A stretch of DNA of 64,000 bases, taken from Candidatus Cryptobacteroides choladohippi. GTDB taxonomy: Bacteria > Bacteroidota > Bacteroidia > Bacteroidales > UBA932. This document shows positions 39,283 to 49,302 of the stretch, piece by piece; the first letter of the stretch is position 1; each line of letters starts with the position of its first letter. The position numbers and the translations under genes were made by a program. The DNA lies in NCBI GenBank assembly GCA_018065985.1, contig JAGHSF010000009.1:1-64000 (forward strand). The letters run 5' to 3'. The notes beneath the pieces were generated by a model. That model saw only the letters and a list, made by a program, of their open reading frames with translations, did not search any database and was not told the DNA's origin.

Positions 39283-39366
39283 TTCTGTAATTATCCTTAA
39301 AACAGCTGTTCACAGCTGATTTTACCAACCGTTTTAGTCAATTATACCAGTGAGCAGGGGATACAG

Positions 39367-39396
39367 AAAAAGCCCAGTCAATTGACTGAGCTTTTT
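39367..39396 (-). terminator. Terminator of tRNA-Asp
   Basis: Minus strand AAAAAGCTCAGTCAATTGACTGGGCTTTTT directly after the tRNA. Confidence 0.85.
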
Positions 39397-39397
39397 G

Positions 39398-39471
39398 CGG
39401 TGCGGAAGGGACTCGAACCCTCGACCTCCGGCGTGACAGGCCGGCATTCTAACCAGCTGAACTACCGCACC
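39398..39471 (-). tRNA. tRNA-Asp (GTC)
   Basis: Minus strand GGTGCGGTAGTTCAGCTGGTTAGAATGCCGGCCTGTCACGCCGGAGGTCGAGGGTTCGAGTCCCTTCCGCACCG; cloverleaf with anticodon GTC in CTGTCAC loop. Confidence 0.95.
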
Positions 39472-39648
39472 AGGCTGGTTGCTTCCTGAAAGCGAGTGCA
39501 AAGATAGGTACTTTTTTTGAATCTGCAAACTTCTGCCTGGATTTTTTTGAAAAAATGTTAAAATTTGTCCTTTGTCGCATTCTTCTATGATTCCCTGTAA
39601 AATTTTGCTATTTTTGTATGTTTTATGAATAATAGTGTTTTGCATAAT

Positions 39649-42084
39649 ATGAGAAAATTTTTGATTGTCTCCATTTCTTTGGCGTTGCTCTGCGGCTTTT
39701 CAGTAGAAGGACAGGCTCAGATGAAGGATGAAGATGTCATCGCCTATATCAAGAGCGGCATGGCTGCCGGCAAGGGAGAGAAGCAGATCGGTGCTGAACT
39801 TCTTGCAAGAGGAGTGACCCGCGCCCAGGCTGAACGTATCAAGGCCGGGCTTGAGACGGGAACAGGAACCGGTATCGGAACCGGTACTGCAGAAAGTTCT
39901 GAAACCACAAAGCCCACTCATGTCATGCGGGAACGCAAAACTGATGAATCCGAACTCGGTGTTGCTGATGATACAGATATGTTCGCTGCAGAAACGGCAG
40001 ATGCCGCCAACTCTTCGGAACCCCGCATCTACGGTCACAATGTTTTCAATGGCAAGGCCCTGACTTTTGAGCCTAACGAGAACATGGCCACCCCGGAGAA
40101 TTACAAGCTTGGTCCTGGCGACCAGGTGATCATCGAACTCTGGGGCTTCAACGAGGCCACATACAATCAGACCATTTCTCCAGAGGGCCGCATCACAATC
40201 AGCCAGGTCGGTCCTATCTATCTCAGCGGCCTTACGATCAAGGAGGCCCAGGCGAAGATCCGCAATGTCCTCAGGTCCAAATATGCCAGCATAGACGGTG
40301 CCCAGACCGAGGTGAGCCTTACTCTCGGCAATATCCGTTCCATCCAGGTGAACATGATGGGTGAGGTTGCGGTTCCTGGTACTTACCGCCTTTCATCCTT
40401 CTCTACCGTGTTCCATGCACTTCACCGTGCTGGAGGCGTGACCGATACCGGTTCCCTCCGCGGAATCAAGGTCATACGTGGTGGCAGGGAAATCGCAACC
40501 GTCGATGTATACGGCTATCTTTTCACCGGCAAGTCCGAGTCTGATATCCGTCTCGAAGAGGGTGATGTCGTTCTTGTGCCGCCCTATATCAAGATTGCCA
40601 CTGTAGAGGGTGGTGTCCGCCGCCCCATGAGCTATGAGCTTGCTGCGAACGAGACTCTAGCCGACCTTGTCCGCTATGCCGGAGATTTTACCGGCAATGC
40701 ATACAAGGATGATATATCCATTGTCCGCAATACAGGGCGCGAGCAGGAAATATTCACGGTATCCAGTGACCGCATGAAGTCATGTGTCATGGAGGATGGC
40801 GATGTCGTCACCATCGGCAGCAGCCTCGACCGTTTTGCCAACAGGATAGAGATCCGTGGCTATGTGTTCCGTCCCGGAATGTTCCAGCTTGGATCTGACA
40901 TCAAGACTGTAAAGCAGCTTGTCGAACGTGCCGGAGGCCTTACTGAAGATGCATTCCTGGACAGGGCAATCATCATGCGTGAGATGGCTGATCTCACTCT
41001 TGAGACAGTGTCATTCGATCTTGGCGCAGTGTTGAAGGGAATAAATGCCGACATCGCGCTCAGGAAGAATGACGTTGTGATCATCTCCGGAATCCATGAA
41101 CTGGAGTCCAGAGGTCCGCTTTCAATCAATGGCCTTGTCGCCAATCCTGGAGAATATCCGTTTGCGGAAAATACGACAATAGAAGACCTTATCCTTCAGG
41201 CCGGAGGACTGCTCAATGGCGCTTCTGCCGCCCGTGTGGAAGTTGCGCGCCGGGACATCGATCCCATGAGCCTCACCCCTTCGGATACCCTTGGCAGGAC
41301 CTTTACATTTTCATTGGAGAATGGTCTTGCCGTCGGCTCAGGACACGGTTTCATTCTTCAGCCGTACGATGTGGTCTCAATTCGCCGGAGCCCGGGATTC
41401 GTTTCGCCCCAGCATGTTGTCGTCGAAGGCGAGGTTGCTTTCCCCGGCAGCTATGTGCTTCTCACCAAGGATGAAAGGATTTCCGACGTGATAAAGCGCG
41501 CAGGTGCCGTGACGGCCCATGCCTACCTCAAGGGCGGAGTCGTTGTTCGCAAGACTTCTGACGAGGAACTTACTCTGAACTCCACTACCCGCAAAATGGT
41601 AAATCAGGGCGGTGGCCGTGACTCCGTTGATGTCAGCAAGCTGTCTTTTGCCAACCAGTACACGCTGGGAATCGATCTGGCAAAGGCTGTTGCCGAGCCT
41701 GGTTGTGACGATGATATCATACTCAGGGATGGAGACAGGATCATAGTTCCTGAGTACCTGAGCACCGTCAGGATACAGGGAGATGTGATGTACCCCAATA
41801 CTGTCCTCTACCATCCGGACAAAGGCATGTCGTATTACATCGATGCTGCCGGCGGCTACGGATCAAAGGCAAAGCGTAGCAAGGTGTATATCATATACAT
41901 GAATGGAAATGTGACAAAGGGCAGCAAGCTTAACGCCAAGATAGAGCCCGGTTGCGAGATTGTGGTTCCCACACGCAGGGAAAGGCGTGAACTCTCAACT
42001 GCAGAAATCTTGTCGATGGGTTCTTCTGCTGCATCCCTGACTACGATGATTGCCACGATTGTTTCTCTATTGAAAAAAATATAA
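39649..42084 (+). CDS. SLBB-domain polysaccharide export protein (Wza-like)
   Basis: NYKLGPGDQVIIELWGFNEATYNQTISPEGRITISQVGPIYLSGLT; multiple SLBB repeats (VAVPGTYRLSSFSTVFHALHRAGGV). Alternative start 39625. Confidence 0.93.
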   Translation: MRKFLIVSISLALLCGFSVEGQAQMKDEDVIAYIKSGMAAGKGEKQIGAELLARGVTRAQAERIKAGLETGTGTGIGTGTAESSETTKPTHVMRERKTDESELGVADDTDMFAAETADAANSSEPRIYGHNVFNGKALTFEPNENMATPENYKLGPGDQVIIELWGFNEATYNQTISPEGRITISQVGPIYLSGLTIKEAQAKIRNVLRSKYASIDGAQTEVSLTLGNIRSIQVNMMGEVAVPGTYRLSSFSTVFHALHRAGGVTDTGSLRGIKVIRGGREIATVDVYGYLFTGKSESDIRLEEGDVVLVPPYIKIATVEGGVRRPMSYELAANETLADLVRYAGDFTGNAYKDDISIVRNTGREQEIFTVSSDRMKSCVMEDGDVVTIGSSLDRFANRIEIRGYVFRPGMFQLGSDIKTVKQLVERAGGLTEDAFLDRAIIMREMADLTLETVSFDLGAVLKGINADIALRKNDVVIISGIHELESRGPLSINGLVANPGEYPFAENTTIEDLILQAGGLLNGASAARVEVARRDIDPMSLTPSDTLGRTFTFSLENGLAVGSGHGFILQPYDVVSIRRSPGFVSPQHVVVEGEVAFPGSYVLLTKDERISDVIKRAGAVTAHAYLKGGVVVRKTSDEELTLNSTTRKMVNQGGGRDSVDVSKLSFANQYTLGIDLAKAVAEPGCDDDIILRDGDRIIVPEYLSTVRIQGDVMYPNTVLYHPDKGMSYYIDAAGGYGSKAKRSKVYIIYMNGNVTKGSKLNAKIEPGCEIVVPTRRERRELSTAEILSMGSSAASLTTMIATIVSLLKKI

Positions 42085-42089
42085 TTCCC

Positions 42090-43220
42090 ATGGCAGACCA
42101 ATTCGACGAATACTACGAGGAAGAGTATAGTGAGATAGACATAATGGCACTCCTTATGAAGCTTTTCTCCTATTGGAGAAGATTGCTTATTTGGGTTGTC
42201 ATTGCAGCAGTACTAGGCCTGATTATAGGATACAGTATTCCCAAAAGTTATACGGCACATGCTGCACTTGCTCCCGAGATTGCACAGAAATCAAGCAGCA
42301 GCATGAGTTCTCTGGCTGCTCTTGCCGGTTTCAACTTGAACAATATGACCGTGACGGATGCCATGTACCCTGATCTCTATCCAGAGATTGTGAACTCAGT
42401 TCCTTTCACGGTGGACCTCTTCGATATGCCTGTTACGATTCTTGAAAAAAAGGACACAGTCAAGACAGACCTCTATGATTATTTGTTGAATCATTACAAG
42501 ACGCCATGGTGGTCCAGTGTCATTGGCCTCCCGTTCAAAGTGCTGGGATGGGTGAAGAATATCGGTAAAGAGAAAGAGGATGATGCTACCGGACATGCTG
42601 AAGTTGACCCTTACCATTTGACGATAGAACAGGGAAGGATAGTCAAGGCACTTGGGGCCAGCATTTCCATTGCTGTTGAGAAGAAGACCTACCTTATCTC
42701 AATTTCGACTACTGCTCAGAATCCCAAGGTTGCTGCTGACCTCTGCCAGCTTGTGGTGGAAAACCTTCAGAAATATGTCGTGAACTACCGTACTGAGAAG
42801 TCCCGTCATGACCTTGCATACTACCAGCAGCTGAACGAGCAGGCGCAGAAGGAATACTACGATGCCCAGCAGCGTTATGCCCGTTATGTTGATGCCAACC
42901 AGGGAGTAGTGTTCCAGCGTGTGCTCATTGAACGTGAACGCCTTCAAAACGAAGCCAACCTCAAGTATCAGGTTTATAATACTACGTCTCAGCAGGTCAA
43001 CAGTGCAAAGGCCAAGGTGCAGATGGAAACTCCCGTATGTGCAGTTATTCAACCTCCTACCATCCCTCTGAAGCGCTCCAAGCCTTCAAAGGCCAAGATA
43101 CTTGTTGCCTTCATGTTCCTTGGGTTCTGCTTCGGGTCCGTGTGGTATCTCTGGGGGCAGGATATTGTTGCCAAACTTCGTGGCAAGGACGACGAATCTG
43201 AAACATCTTCTGAATCATAG
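42090..43220 (+). CDS. Wzz-type chain length determinant protein (no kinase domain)
   Basis: EEYSEIDIMALLMKLFSYWRRLLIWVVIAAVLGLIIGYSIPKSYTA; C-terminal TM helix. Confidence 0.9.
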   Translation: MADQFDEYYEEEYSEIDIMALLMKLFSYWRRLLIWVVIAAVLGLIIGYSIPKSYTAHAALAPEIAQKSSSSMSSLAALAGFNLNNMTVTDAMYPDLYPEIVNSVPFTVDLFDMPVTILEKKDTVKTDLYDYLLNHYKTPWWSSVIGLPFKVLGWVKNIGKEKEDDATGHAEVDPYHLTIEQGRIVKALGASISIAVEKKTYLISISTTAQNPKVAADLCQLVVENLQKYVVNYRTEKSRHDLAYYQQLNEQAQKEYYDAQQRYARYVDANQGVVFQRVLIERERLQNEANLKYQVYNTTSQQVNSAKAKVQMETPVCAVIQPPTIPLKRSKPSKAKILVAFMFLGFCFGSVWYLWGQDIVAKLRGKDDESETSSES

Positions 43221-46030
43221 TGCAGGAAATCATACATATCAAGGGTTCCAGGGTAAACAATCTGAAGGACGTTTCTTTGGATATCCCCCGTGGAAGGCTC
43301 GTTGTCATAACGGGCCTTTCAGGTAGTGGCAAGTCATCCCTCGCGTTCGATACTCTCTTTGCAGAGGGCCAGCGCCGCTTTGCTGAGAGCCTTTCTTCAT
43401 ATGCCCGGCAGTTCCTCGGGCGCATGAGCAAGCCCGATGTCGATTCCATAGACGGCATCCCGCCAGCCATTGCCATCGAGCAGAAGGTAAGCACCAAGAA
43501 TCCCCGCTCGACGGTGGCGACCACCACCGAGATTTACGATTATCTGCGTCTCATCTTTGCCAGGATCGGAAAGACCTACAGTCCCGTTTCCGGCAGGGAA
43601 GTGCATGCCGATTCAGTGCATGATGTGCTCGAATACACGGATGCGTTGACCGGAGCGCCATATTTCTATATCCTTGCCGACCTCGGCTGGGCAGGCCGTG
43701 AAGACAGGACGGAACTTCTCCTTGGGCTCAAGGAAGACGGATACAACCGCCTGTACGCCAACGGTCCGGTCAAGATAGATGAAGTGCTGCAGATGCCGGA
43801 ATATCCTGCTGACGCTGATCTTCTTGTCGACCGTGTGAGCCTTGGCGCCACTGCCGACGATCCGGAGCAGCGCCGCACCCGTCTGCTGTCATCACTGAAC
43901 GATGCGTTCACCAGAGGCAACGGCAGAATCGCCATTGTATGCGGCGATGTACGCAGGGAATTCAGCAACCGCTTCGAACTTGACGGCATCACCTTCCGCA
44001 AGCCGGACGACTTCCTCTTCAGTTTCAACAGTCCGCTCGGAGCCTGCCCCACGTGTGGAGGTCTTGGCAAGATAATAGGCATCAGCGAGGACCTTGTGAT
44101 CCCTGACAAGACAAAGAGCATCTACGATGGCTGCATAGCGTGCTGGAGGGGTGAGAAGATGGGTTGGTTCAAGGACCATCTTTGCGAGGTTGCCGGGCTC
44201 TACGGCATAGATATCTTCAAGCCCTGGTGCGAGCTCCCTCAGTCTACCCGTGACCTTATATGGGATGGAATTCCGCCCAAGGATGGAGAACAATATGATT
44301 CAAATCCATCTCGGCTCGTTGGAATAAAAGAATTTTTTGCGTGGGTGGAGACCCAGCGTTACAAGATACAGTACAAGTACATGCTCAGCCGTTTCAGCGG
44401 CAAGGCCACCTGCCACGACTGCCACGGCAGCCGGCTTCGCAAGGAAGCCCTCTGGGTGCGTGTGGGAGGCAGGAACATCCATGAACTGCTCAGCATGAAC
44501 GTCGGGGAACTGCTTGCATTCCTTGATACGCTCGAACTTTCCGGGAATGAACGCTCAATCGTGGATGAGCCTCTTTCCGAAGTCCGTACCCGACTGCAAT
44601 ATATCATGGATGTCGGGCTTGGCTATCTGACTCTCAACCGTACGTGCAACACACTTTCCGGTGGCGAGAGCCAGCGAATCAACCTTGTGACGGCCCTCGG
44701 CAGTTCGCTAGTTGGGTCCATGTATATTCTCGACGAGCCGAGCATCGGCCTTCATCCGCGTGATACCGAGCGCCTTATCAGCGTCCTCAAACGCCTTCGC
44801 GACCTTGGCAACACCGTCATTGTGGTAGAACATGACGAAGAGATCATACGCGCTGCCGACCAGCTTATAGACATGGGACCCAGGGCCGGCATTTTCGGGG
44901 GTGAGGTCCTTTATCAGGGTACCGCGTACGGTGCAACCCAGGCGGATCTTGAGCGCTCCCTGACTTTGCAGTACCTCTCCGGTGCCAGGCATCGCTACGA
45001 GCGAGCCAAGCGCTCGTGGCAGTACAGCATCACTGTCGAAGGCGCGCACGAGCACAATCTGAAGGGAGTTGACGTGCAGTTTCCTCTGGGCGTGCTTACT
45101 GTTGTCACAGGCGTGAGCGGATCCGGCAAATCATCCCTTGTGGGTGATATCCTGTATCCTGCCCTCCGCCGTCATCTGACAGATTCCGGAGATGCTCCCG
45201 GCGTGTTCAAGGGCCTTTCCGGCAATCTTGACCGCATCAGACGCGTCGAGTATGTGGACCAGAACCCTATTGGCCGCAGCACCCGTTCAAATGCTGTGAC
45301 TTATCTTAAGGCCTATGACGATATCCGCACCCTGCTCTCCCAGCAGCAGTATGCCAAGATCAATGGATTCGGCCCCAACTATTTCAGTTTCAATGCCGAT
45401 GGCGGCCGCTGCCCCGAGTGCCAGGGTGAGGGCGTTGTGCGCATAGAGATGCAGTTCATGGCCGATGTTACCATGGTCTGCGAGGAGTGCGGAGGAAAGC
45501 GATTCAAACCTGATGTGCTGGAAGTGCGTTACCGTGGCAGGAATATCGACGATATCCTCAATATGAGCGTTGACGATGCCATCACATTCTTTGGCGAGGG
45601 TGCGGAACCTGAGGCCAGGTCGGTGGTGCAGAAGCTCAAGCCGCTGCAGGACGTGGGCCTTGGATATATCAAGCTGGGTCAGGGGAGCAGTACGCTTTCC
45701 GGAGGCGAGAGCCAGCGCGTGAAACTTGCATATTTCCTCAGTATCAGCCAATCCGGCCGCAAGGCCGAAAAGATGCTCTTCATCTTCGACGAACCCACAA
45801 CGGGCCTGCATTTTTATGATGTGGAGAAGCTTCTCCGGTCATTCGATGCCCTGCTTGAGGCCGGACACAGCCTTGTGGTGGTCGAGCACAATCCCGATGT
45901 GATACGCAGTGCCGACTGGATAATCGACCTCGGTCCCGAAGCTGGTGACAAGGGTGGGGAGGTTGTGTTCGCCGGAACCCCTGAGGATCTTGTTCGGCAG
46001 GGAAAGACCTGCACTGCAAAATACCTGTAG
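43220..46030 (+). CDS. uvrA: Excinuclease ABC subunit A
   Basis: ITGLSGSGKSSLAFDTLFAEGQRRFAESLSSYARQFLG; LSGGESQRI; CPTCGGLG zinc finger; GTG start overlapping wzz stop by 1 nt. Confidence 0.97.
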   Translation: MQEIIHIKGSRVNNLKDVSLDIPRGRLVVITGLSGSGKSSLAFDTLFAEGQRRFAESLSSYARQFLGRMSKPDVDSIDGIPPAIAIEQKVSTKNPRSTVATTTEIYDYLRLIFARIGKTYSPVSGREVHADSVHDVLEYTDALTGAPYFYILADLGWAGREDRTELLLGLKEDGYNRLYANGPVKIDEVLQMPEYPADADLLVDRVSLGATADDPEQRRTRLLSSLNDAFTRGNGRIAIVCGDVRREFSNRFELDGITFRKPDDFLFSFNSPLGACPTCGGLGKIIGISEDLVIPDKTKSIYDGCIACWRGEKMGWFKDHLCEVAGLYGIDIFKPWCELPQSTRDLIWDGIPPKDGEQYDSNPSRLVGIKEFFAWVETQRYKIQYKYMLSRFSGKATCHDCHGSRLRKEALWVRVGGRNIHELLSMNVGELLAFLDTLELSGNERSIVDEPLSEVRTRLQYIMDVGLGYLTLNRTCNTLSGGESQRINLVTALGSSLVGSMYILDEPSIGLHPRDTERLISVLKRLRDLGNTVIVVEHDEEIIRAADQLIDMGPRAGIFGGEVLYQGTAYGATQADLERSLTLQYLSGARHRYERAKRSWQYSITVEGAHEHNLKGVDVQFPLGVLTVVTGVSGSGKSSLVGDILYPALRRHLTDSGDAPGVFKGLSGNLDRIRRVEYVDQNPIGRSTRSNAVTYLKAYDDIRTLLSQQQYAKINGFGPNYFSFNADGGRCPECQGEGVVRIEMQFMADVTMVCEECGGKRFKPDVLEVRYRGRNIDDILNMSVDDAITFFGEGAEPEARSVVQKLKPLQDVGLGYIKLGQGSSTLSGGESQRVKLAYFLSISQSGRKAEKMLFIFDEPTTGLHFYDVEKLLRSFDALLEAGHSLVVVEHNPDVIRSADWIIDLGPEAGDKGGEVVFAGTPEDLVRQGKTCTAKYL

Positions 46031-46069
46031 TGCATTCCCTTTCTGTTGTACGGCGTAGAACCGGGAAAG

Positions 46070-46978
46070 CTAATCGAACCTTCTGTGAGTCCAGAGGTAG
46101 TTTGCCGGCTGCTTGCGGATGTCGTCTTCCAGCAGTTCGTAGTAGCGGGTCATGATGGCCTCGACACTCATGTCTGATGCATTCTCGCAGATGGGAACGT
46201 ATTCCATCACATAGTGTCCGCGCTCTTTGATCTTCATCCTCAGGTAGCACACTGCCATGCCGAATTTCTTTGCGATGGCGGCAGCGCCTGTCATGGTCTT
46301 TGTGTCCTGTCCCAGGAACCTTACAGGGATGTTGGCTCCTGAATCCTGGTACGGCCTCTGGTCAGTGTTGATGTTGTATATCCTCTTCTCGTCCCTGTGT
46401 CTGAATGCATGGCGGATGAGGTCTTTTGTCTCTACGTAGCCATTGAATCCGTCGCGGTCCCGGAGGGGGGCGAAGCGGTTCATTCTCAGCACTTCGTCGG
46501 TGGTCTTGCTGTTGGTGTGCTTGTAAACCACGCTGAAGTTCTGCTCGGTGATGGGCATCGGCTGGCCGCTGTAGTTGTAGTTCTCGATGCCACCGTAGAG
46601 CTCCCAGTTGCCGCAGTGCGAGTAGAGGACTGCTATGCCTGAAGCGGATTCGAAGAGTTCCGATATCACCTGCGGGTTTGCAATCTCCACGATATGGGCA
46701 TCGCGCAGGCGCCTGGGGTCCCTGCATGCTCCGAACCATACTGCCTCCGCAACGACGTCGGCAAAGTGCAGGTAGAAGTCCTTGCGGATCTTCTTGAGTT
46801 CGGCGGTGCTCAGCTCGGGGAAGCAGCGTGCCAGGTTGAAGGACACGACATCCCTGCGGTAGCGCAGGACATCTCCGATAAGCCAGGCGAGGAACCTGGC
46901 GTTTGCATGATGGAACTTGAGCGGCAGGCTGCCGATCAGGCGGAGTGGCGCATGCCATATTTTTGCTGCTGATGACAT
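46070..46978 (-). CDS. Lysophospholipid/lipid A biosynthesis acyltransferase (LpxL/HtrB-like)
   Basis: HHANARFLAWLIGDVLRYRRDVVSFNLARCFPELSTAELKKIRKDFYLHFADVVAE; YSHCGNWELYG. Confidence 0.92.
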   Translation of the reverse strand: MSSAAKIWHAPLRLIGSLPLKFHHANARFLAWLIGDVLRYRRDVVSFNLARCFPELSTAELKKIRKDFYLHFADVVAEAVWFGACRDPRRLRDAHIVEIANPQVISELFESASGIAVLYSHCGNWELYGGIENYNYSGQPMPITEQNFSVVYKHTNSKTTDEVLRMNRFAPLRDRDGFNGYVETKDLIRHAFRHRDEKRIYNINTDQRPYQDSGANIPVRFLGQDTKTMTGAAAIAKKFGMAVCYLRMKIKERGHYVMEYVPICENASDMSVEAIMTRYYELLEDDIRKQPANYLWTHRRFD

Positions 46979-47085
46979 ATGTGCAAAGATAAACATTAAA
47001 TTGCAATTATTGTAATGCCATGATTGCAGGGCGTCACTGCAGAGCGGGGGGTCCCTTTGCCGCGACAAGTTTGCCGATTATTTCG

Positions 47086-47093
47086 TATATTTG
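47086..47093 (+). promoter_or_regulatory. Bacteroidetes-type -7 box (TATATTTG) for pse operon
   Basis: TATATTTG 34 nt upstream of pseB ATG. Confidence 0.5.
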
Positions 47094-47127
47094 CATGTTT
47101 AGGTGACAATAAAGAAAAACAACAGAT

Positions 47128-48132
47128 ATGCTTAACAACAAATCGGTCCTCATTACCGGAGGAACAGGCTCTTTCGGAAAGAAGTTCGTCGAGACAATTC
47201 TCCGCGATTACCCCAATGTGAAACGCATCGTGATATATTCACGCGGCGAACTGAAACAGTTCCAGATGAAGCAGCTCTATCCTGAGTCCAAATATCCTCA
47301 GCTCCGCTATTTCATCGGCGATGTCCGCGATGCCGACCGTCTGCGCCGTGCCTGCGAAGGGATTGACGTCATCATTCACGCCGCTGCCATGAAGCAGGTC
47401 GATACCGCCGAGTACAATCCTGATGAATGCATAAAGACCAATGTAGGCGGTGCCCAGAATGTGATCAACGCAGCACTCGACTGCGGAGTTCATGACGTTG
47501 TGGCCCTTTCCACAGACAAGGCCTGCGCCCCGATCAACCTCTACGGCGCGACGAAACTCACTTCTGACAAGCTCTTCGTCGCTGCGAACAATATCTCAGG
47601 ATGCAAGGACATCCGCTTCTCCGTGGTCCGTTACGGCAATGTTATGGGTTCCCGCGGTTCCGTCATCCCGTTCTTCATCTCGAAGAGAGACTCAGGCGCG
47701 ACGGAACTTCCCATCACTGATGCACGCATGACCCGTTTCAACATCTCCCTTCAGGCAGGTGTCGACCTTGTGATGTTCGCCCTCAAGAATCACCTTGGCG
47801 GCGAGATATTCATCCCCAAGATCCCTTCGTACAGAATAGGCGATGTCGCTACGGCCATCGCTCCCGGCCTCAAGCAGGTCGAGATAGGCATCCGTCCCGG
47901 CGAGAAGCTCCATGAGGAGATGCTGACCGCAACCGATTCGCTCAATACCATCGACCTTGGCCGCTACTATGCCATCCTTCCTTCCCGTTCATTCAACGGA
48001 AAGCGCTCGAAGGAGGATTACATCCAGCACTACAATGCAAAGCCCGTCCCCGAGGGATTCAGCTACAGCTCCGATTCCAACGAGGAGTGGGAGACTGTCG
48101 AGTCCTTGAGGGAAAAAATCGCCAAGCTTTAG
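47128..48132 (+). CDS. pseB: UDP-N-acetylglucosamine 4,6-dehydratase (inverting)
   Basis: SVLITGGTGSFGKKFVETIL; HAAAMKQVDTAEYNPDECIKTNVGGAQNVI; YGNVMGSRGSVIPFF. Confidence 0.95.
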   Translation: MLNNKSVLITGGTGSFGKKFVETILRDYPNVKRIVIYSRGELKQFQMKQLYPESKYPQLRYFIGDVRDADRLRRACEGIDVIIHAAAMKQVDTAEYNPDECIKTNVGGAQNVINAALDCGVHDVVALSTDKACAPINLYGATKLTSDKLFVAANNISGCKDIRFSVVRYGNVMGSRGSVIPFFISKRDSGATELPITDARMTRFNISLQAGVDLVMFALKNHLGGEIFIPKIPSYRIGDVATAIAPGLKQVEIGIRPGEKLHEEMLTATDSLNTIDLGRYYAILPSRSFNGKRSKEDYIQHYNAKPVPEGFSYSSDSNEEWETVESLREKIAKL

Positions 48133-48135
48133 AAA

Positions 48136-49302
48136 ATGATAGATCATCCTATCTCATACGGACATCAGCTCATAACCGAAGAGGACATAGCTGCCGTAGT
48201 CGAGGCCCTGAAGTCGGACTACATGACCCAGGGGCCCCGCATCGTCGAGTTTGAGAAGACATTCGCGGACTATCTCGGATGCTCGTATGCCTGCATGGTC
48301 AGCAACGGTACGGCCGCGCTCCATCTCTGCGCGCTGGCGCTGGGCATAAAGCCGGGTGACAAGGTGATCACGACTCCTATCACCTTCGTTGCCAGTGCGA
48401 ACGGGTTCAGGTATCTCGGGGCCGAGATCGTATTCTGCGACATCGACCCCAAGACATTCCTTCTCGACCTTGACAAACTGGAAGAGATACTTAAGGCATC
48501 ACCCAAGGGAACATACAAGGCTGTCGTTCCTGTCGATTTCGCCGGCTATCCCATAGATGAGGAACGCCTCAGGGCACTGTCGCGCGAGTATGGCTTCGCC
48601 ATCGTGGTGGATGCATGCCACGCACCTGGCGCATGGTTCACCGATTCGAAGGGCCGCAGGTGCAAGGTAGGGGCCTGCGATTATGCTGACCTCACCTGCT
48701 TCTCCTTCCATCCGGTCAAGCATATCGCCACCGGTGAGGGTGGGGCTGTCACGACAAACAATCCCGAGCTGTACAAGCGCGTAAGCCTATACCGCACACA
48801 TGGTGTGACCAAGGATCCCGCCCTTCTGACCCGTAACGAGGGTGGATGGTACTATGAGATGCAGGAACTGGGGTACAACTACCGCATCACCGAGATGCAG
48901 GCCGCTCTCGGAATGACCCAGCTGAAGCGTCTGGACTGGAGCGTAGCGCGCCGCAATGAGATTGCCCGCCGCTACGATGCCGCCTTTGAAGGCTCCGAGG
49001 TGGTTTCACCCTATCGGGCTGATGACATATACCACGCTTTCCATCTCTATATGATCCGCGTACCGGAGGAGAAGCGCAAGGGCCTGTACGATTTCCTGCG
49101 CGCCCGCAACATCTTCTCTCAGGTCCTCTATATCCCTGCCCACCTGATGCCTTACTACCGTCAGTTCGGATGGAAAGAAGGGGACTTCCCGGTGGCAGAG
49201 GATTATTATAAGCACTGTCTCGCACTTCCCATGTTCCCTTCACTTACCGATGAGGAGCAGGAATGGGTGATAGAGAGCGTCAAAGCCTTTTTTGAGAAAT
49301 GA
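48136..49302 (+). CDS. pseC: UDP-4-amino-4,6-dideoxy-N-acetyl-beta-L-altrosamine transaminase
   Basis: ISYGHQLITEEDIAAVVEALKSDYMTQGPRIVEFE; FSFHPVKHIATGEGGAVTTN. Confidence 0.94.
   Translation: MIDHPISYGHQLITEEDIAAVVEALKSDYMTQGPRIVEFEKTFADYLGCSYACMVSNGTAALHLCALALGIKPGDKVITTPITFVASANGFRYLGAEIVFCDIDPKTFLLDLDKLEEILKASPKGTYKAVVPVDFAGYPIDEERLRALSREYGFAIVVDACHAPGAWFTDSKGRRCKVGACDYADLTCFSFHPVKHIATGEGGAVTTNNPELYKRVSLYRTHGVTKDPALLTRNEGGWYYEMQELGYNYRITEMQAALGMTQLKRLDWSVARRNEIARRYDAAFEGSEVVSPYRADDIYHAFHLYMIRVPEEKRKGLYDFLRARNIFSQVLYIPAHLMPYYRQFGWKEGDFPVAEDYYKHCLALPMFPSLTDEEQEWVIESVKAFFEK

Noticed and set aside
39850-39900. GT-rich stretch ggaacaggaaccggtatcggaaccggtactgca (TGTGTGIGTGT) in the Wza-like gene, considered as a phase-variable repeat
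   Set aside because: The degenerate units are multiples of three and look like an ordinary flexible linker; no homopolymer or short tandem tract capable of frameshifting was seen.
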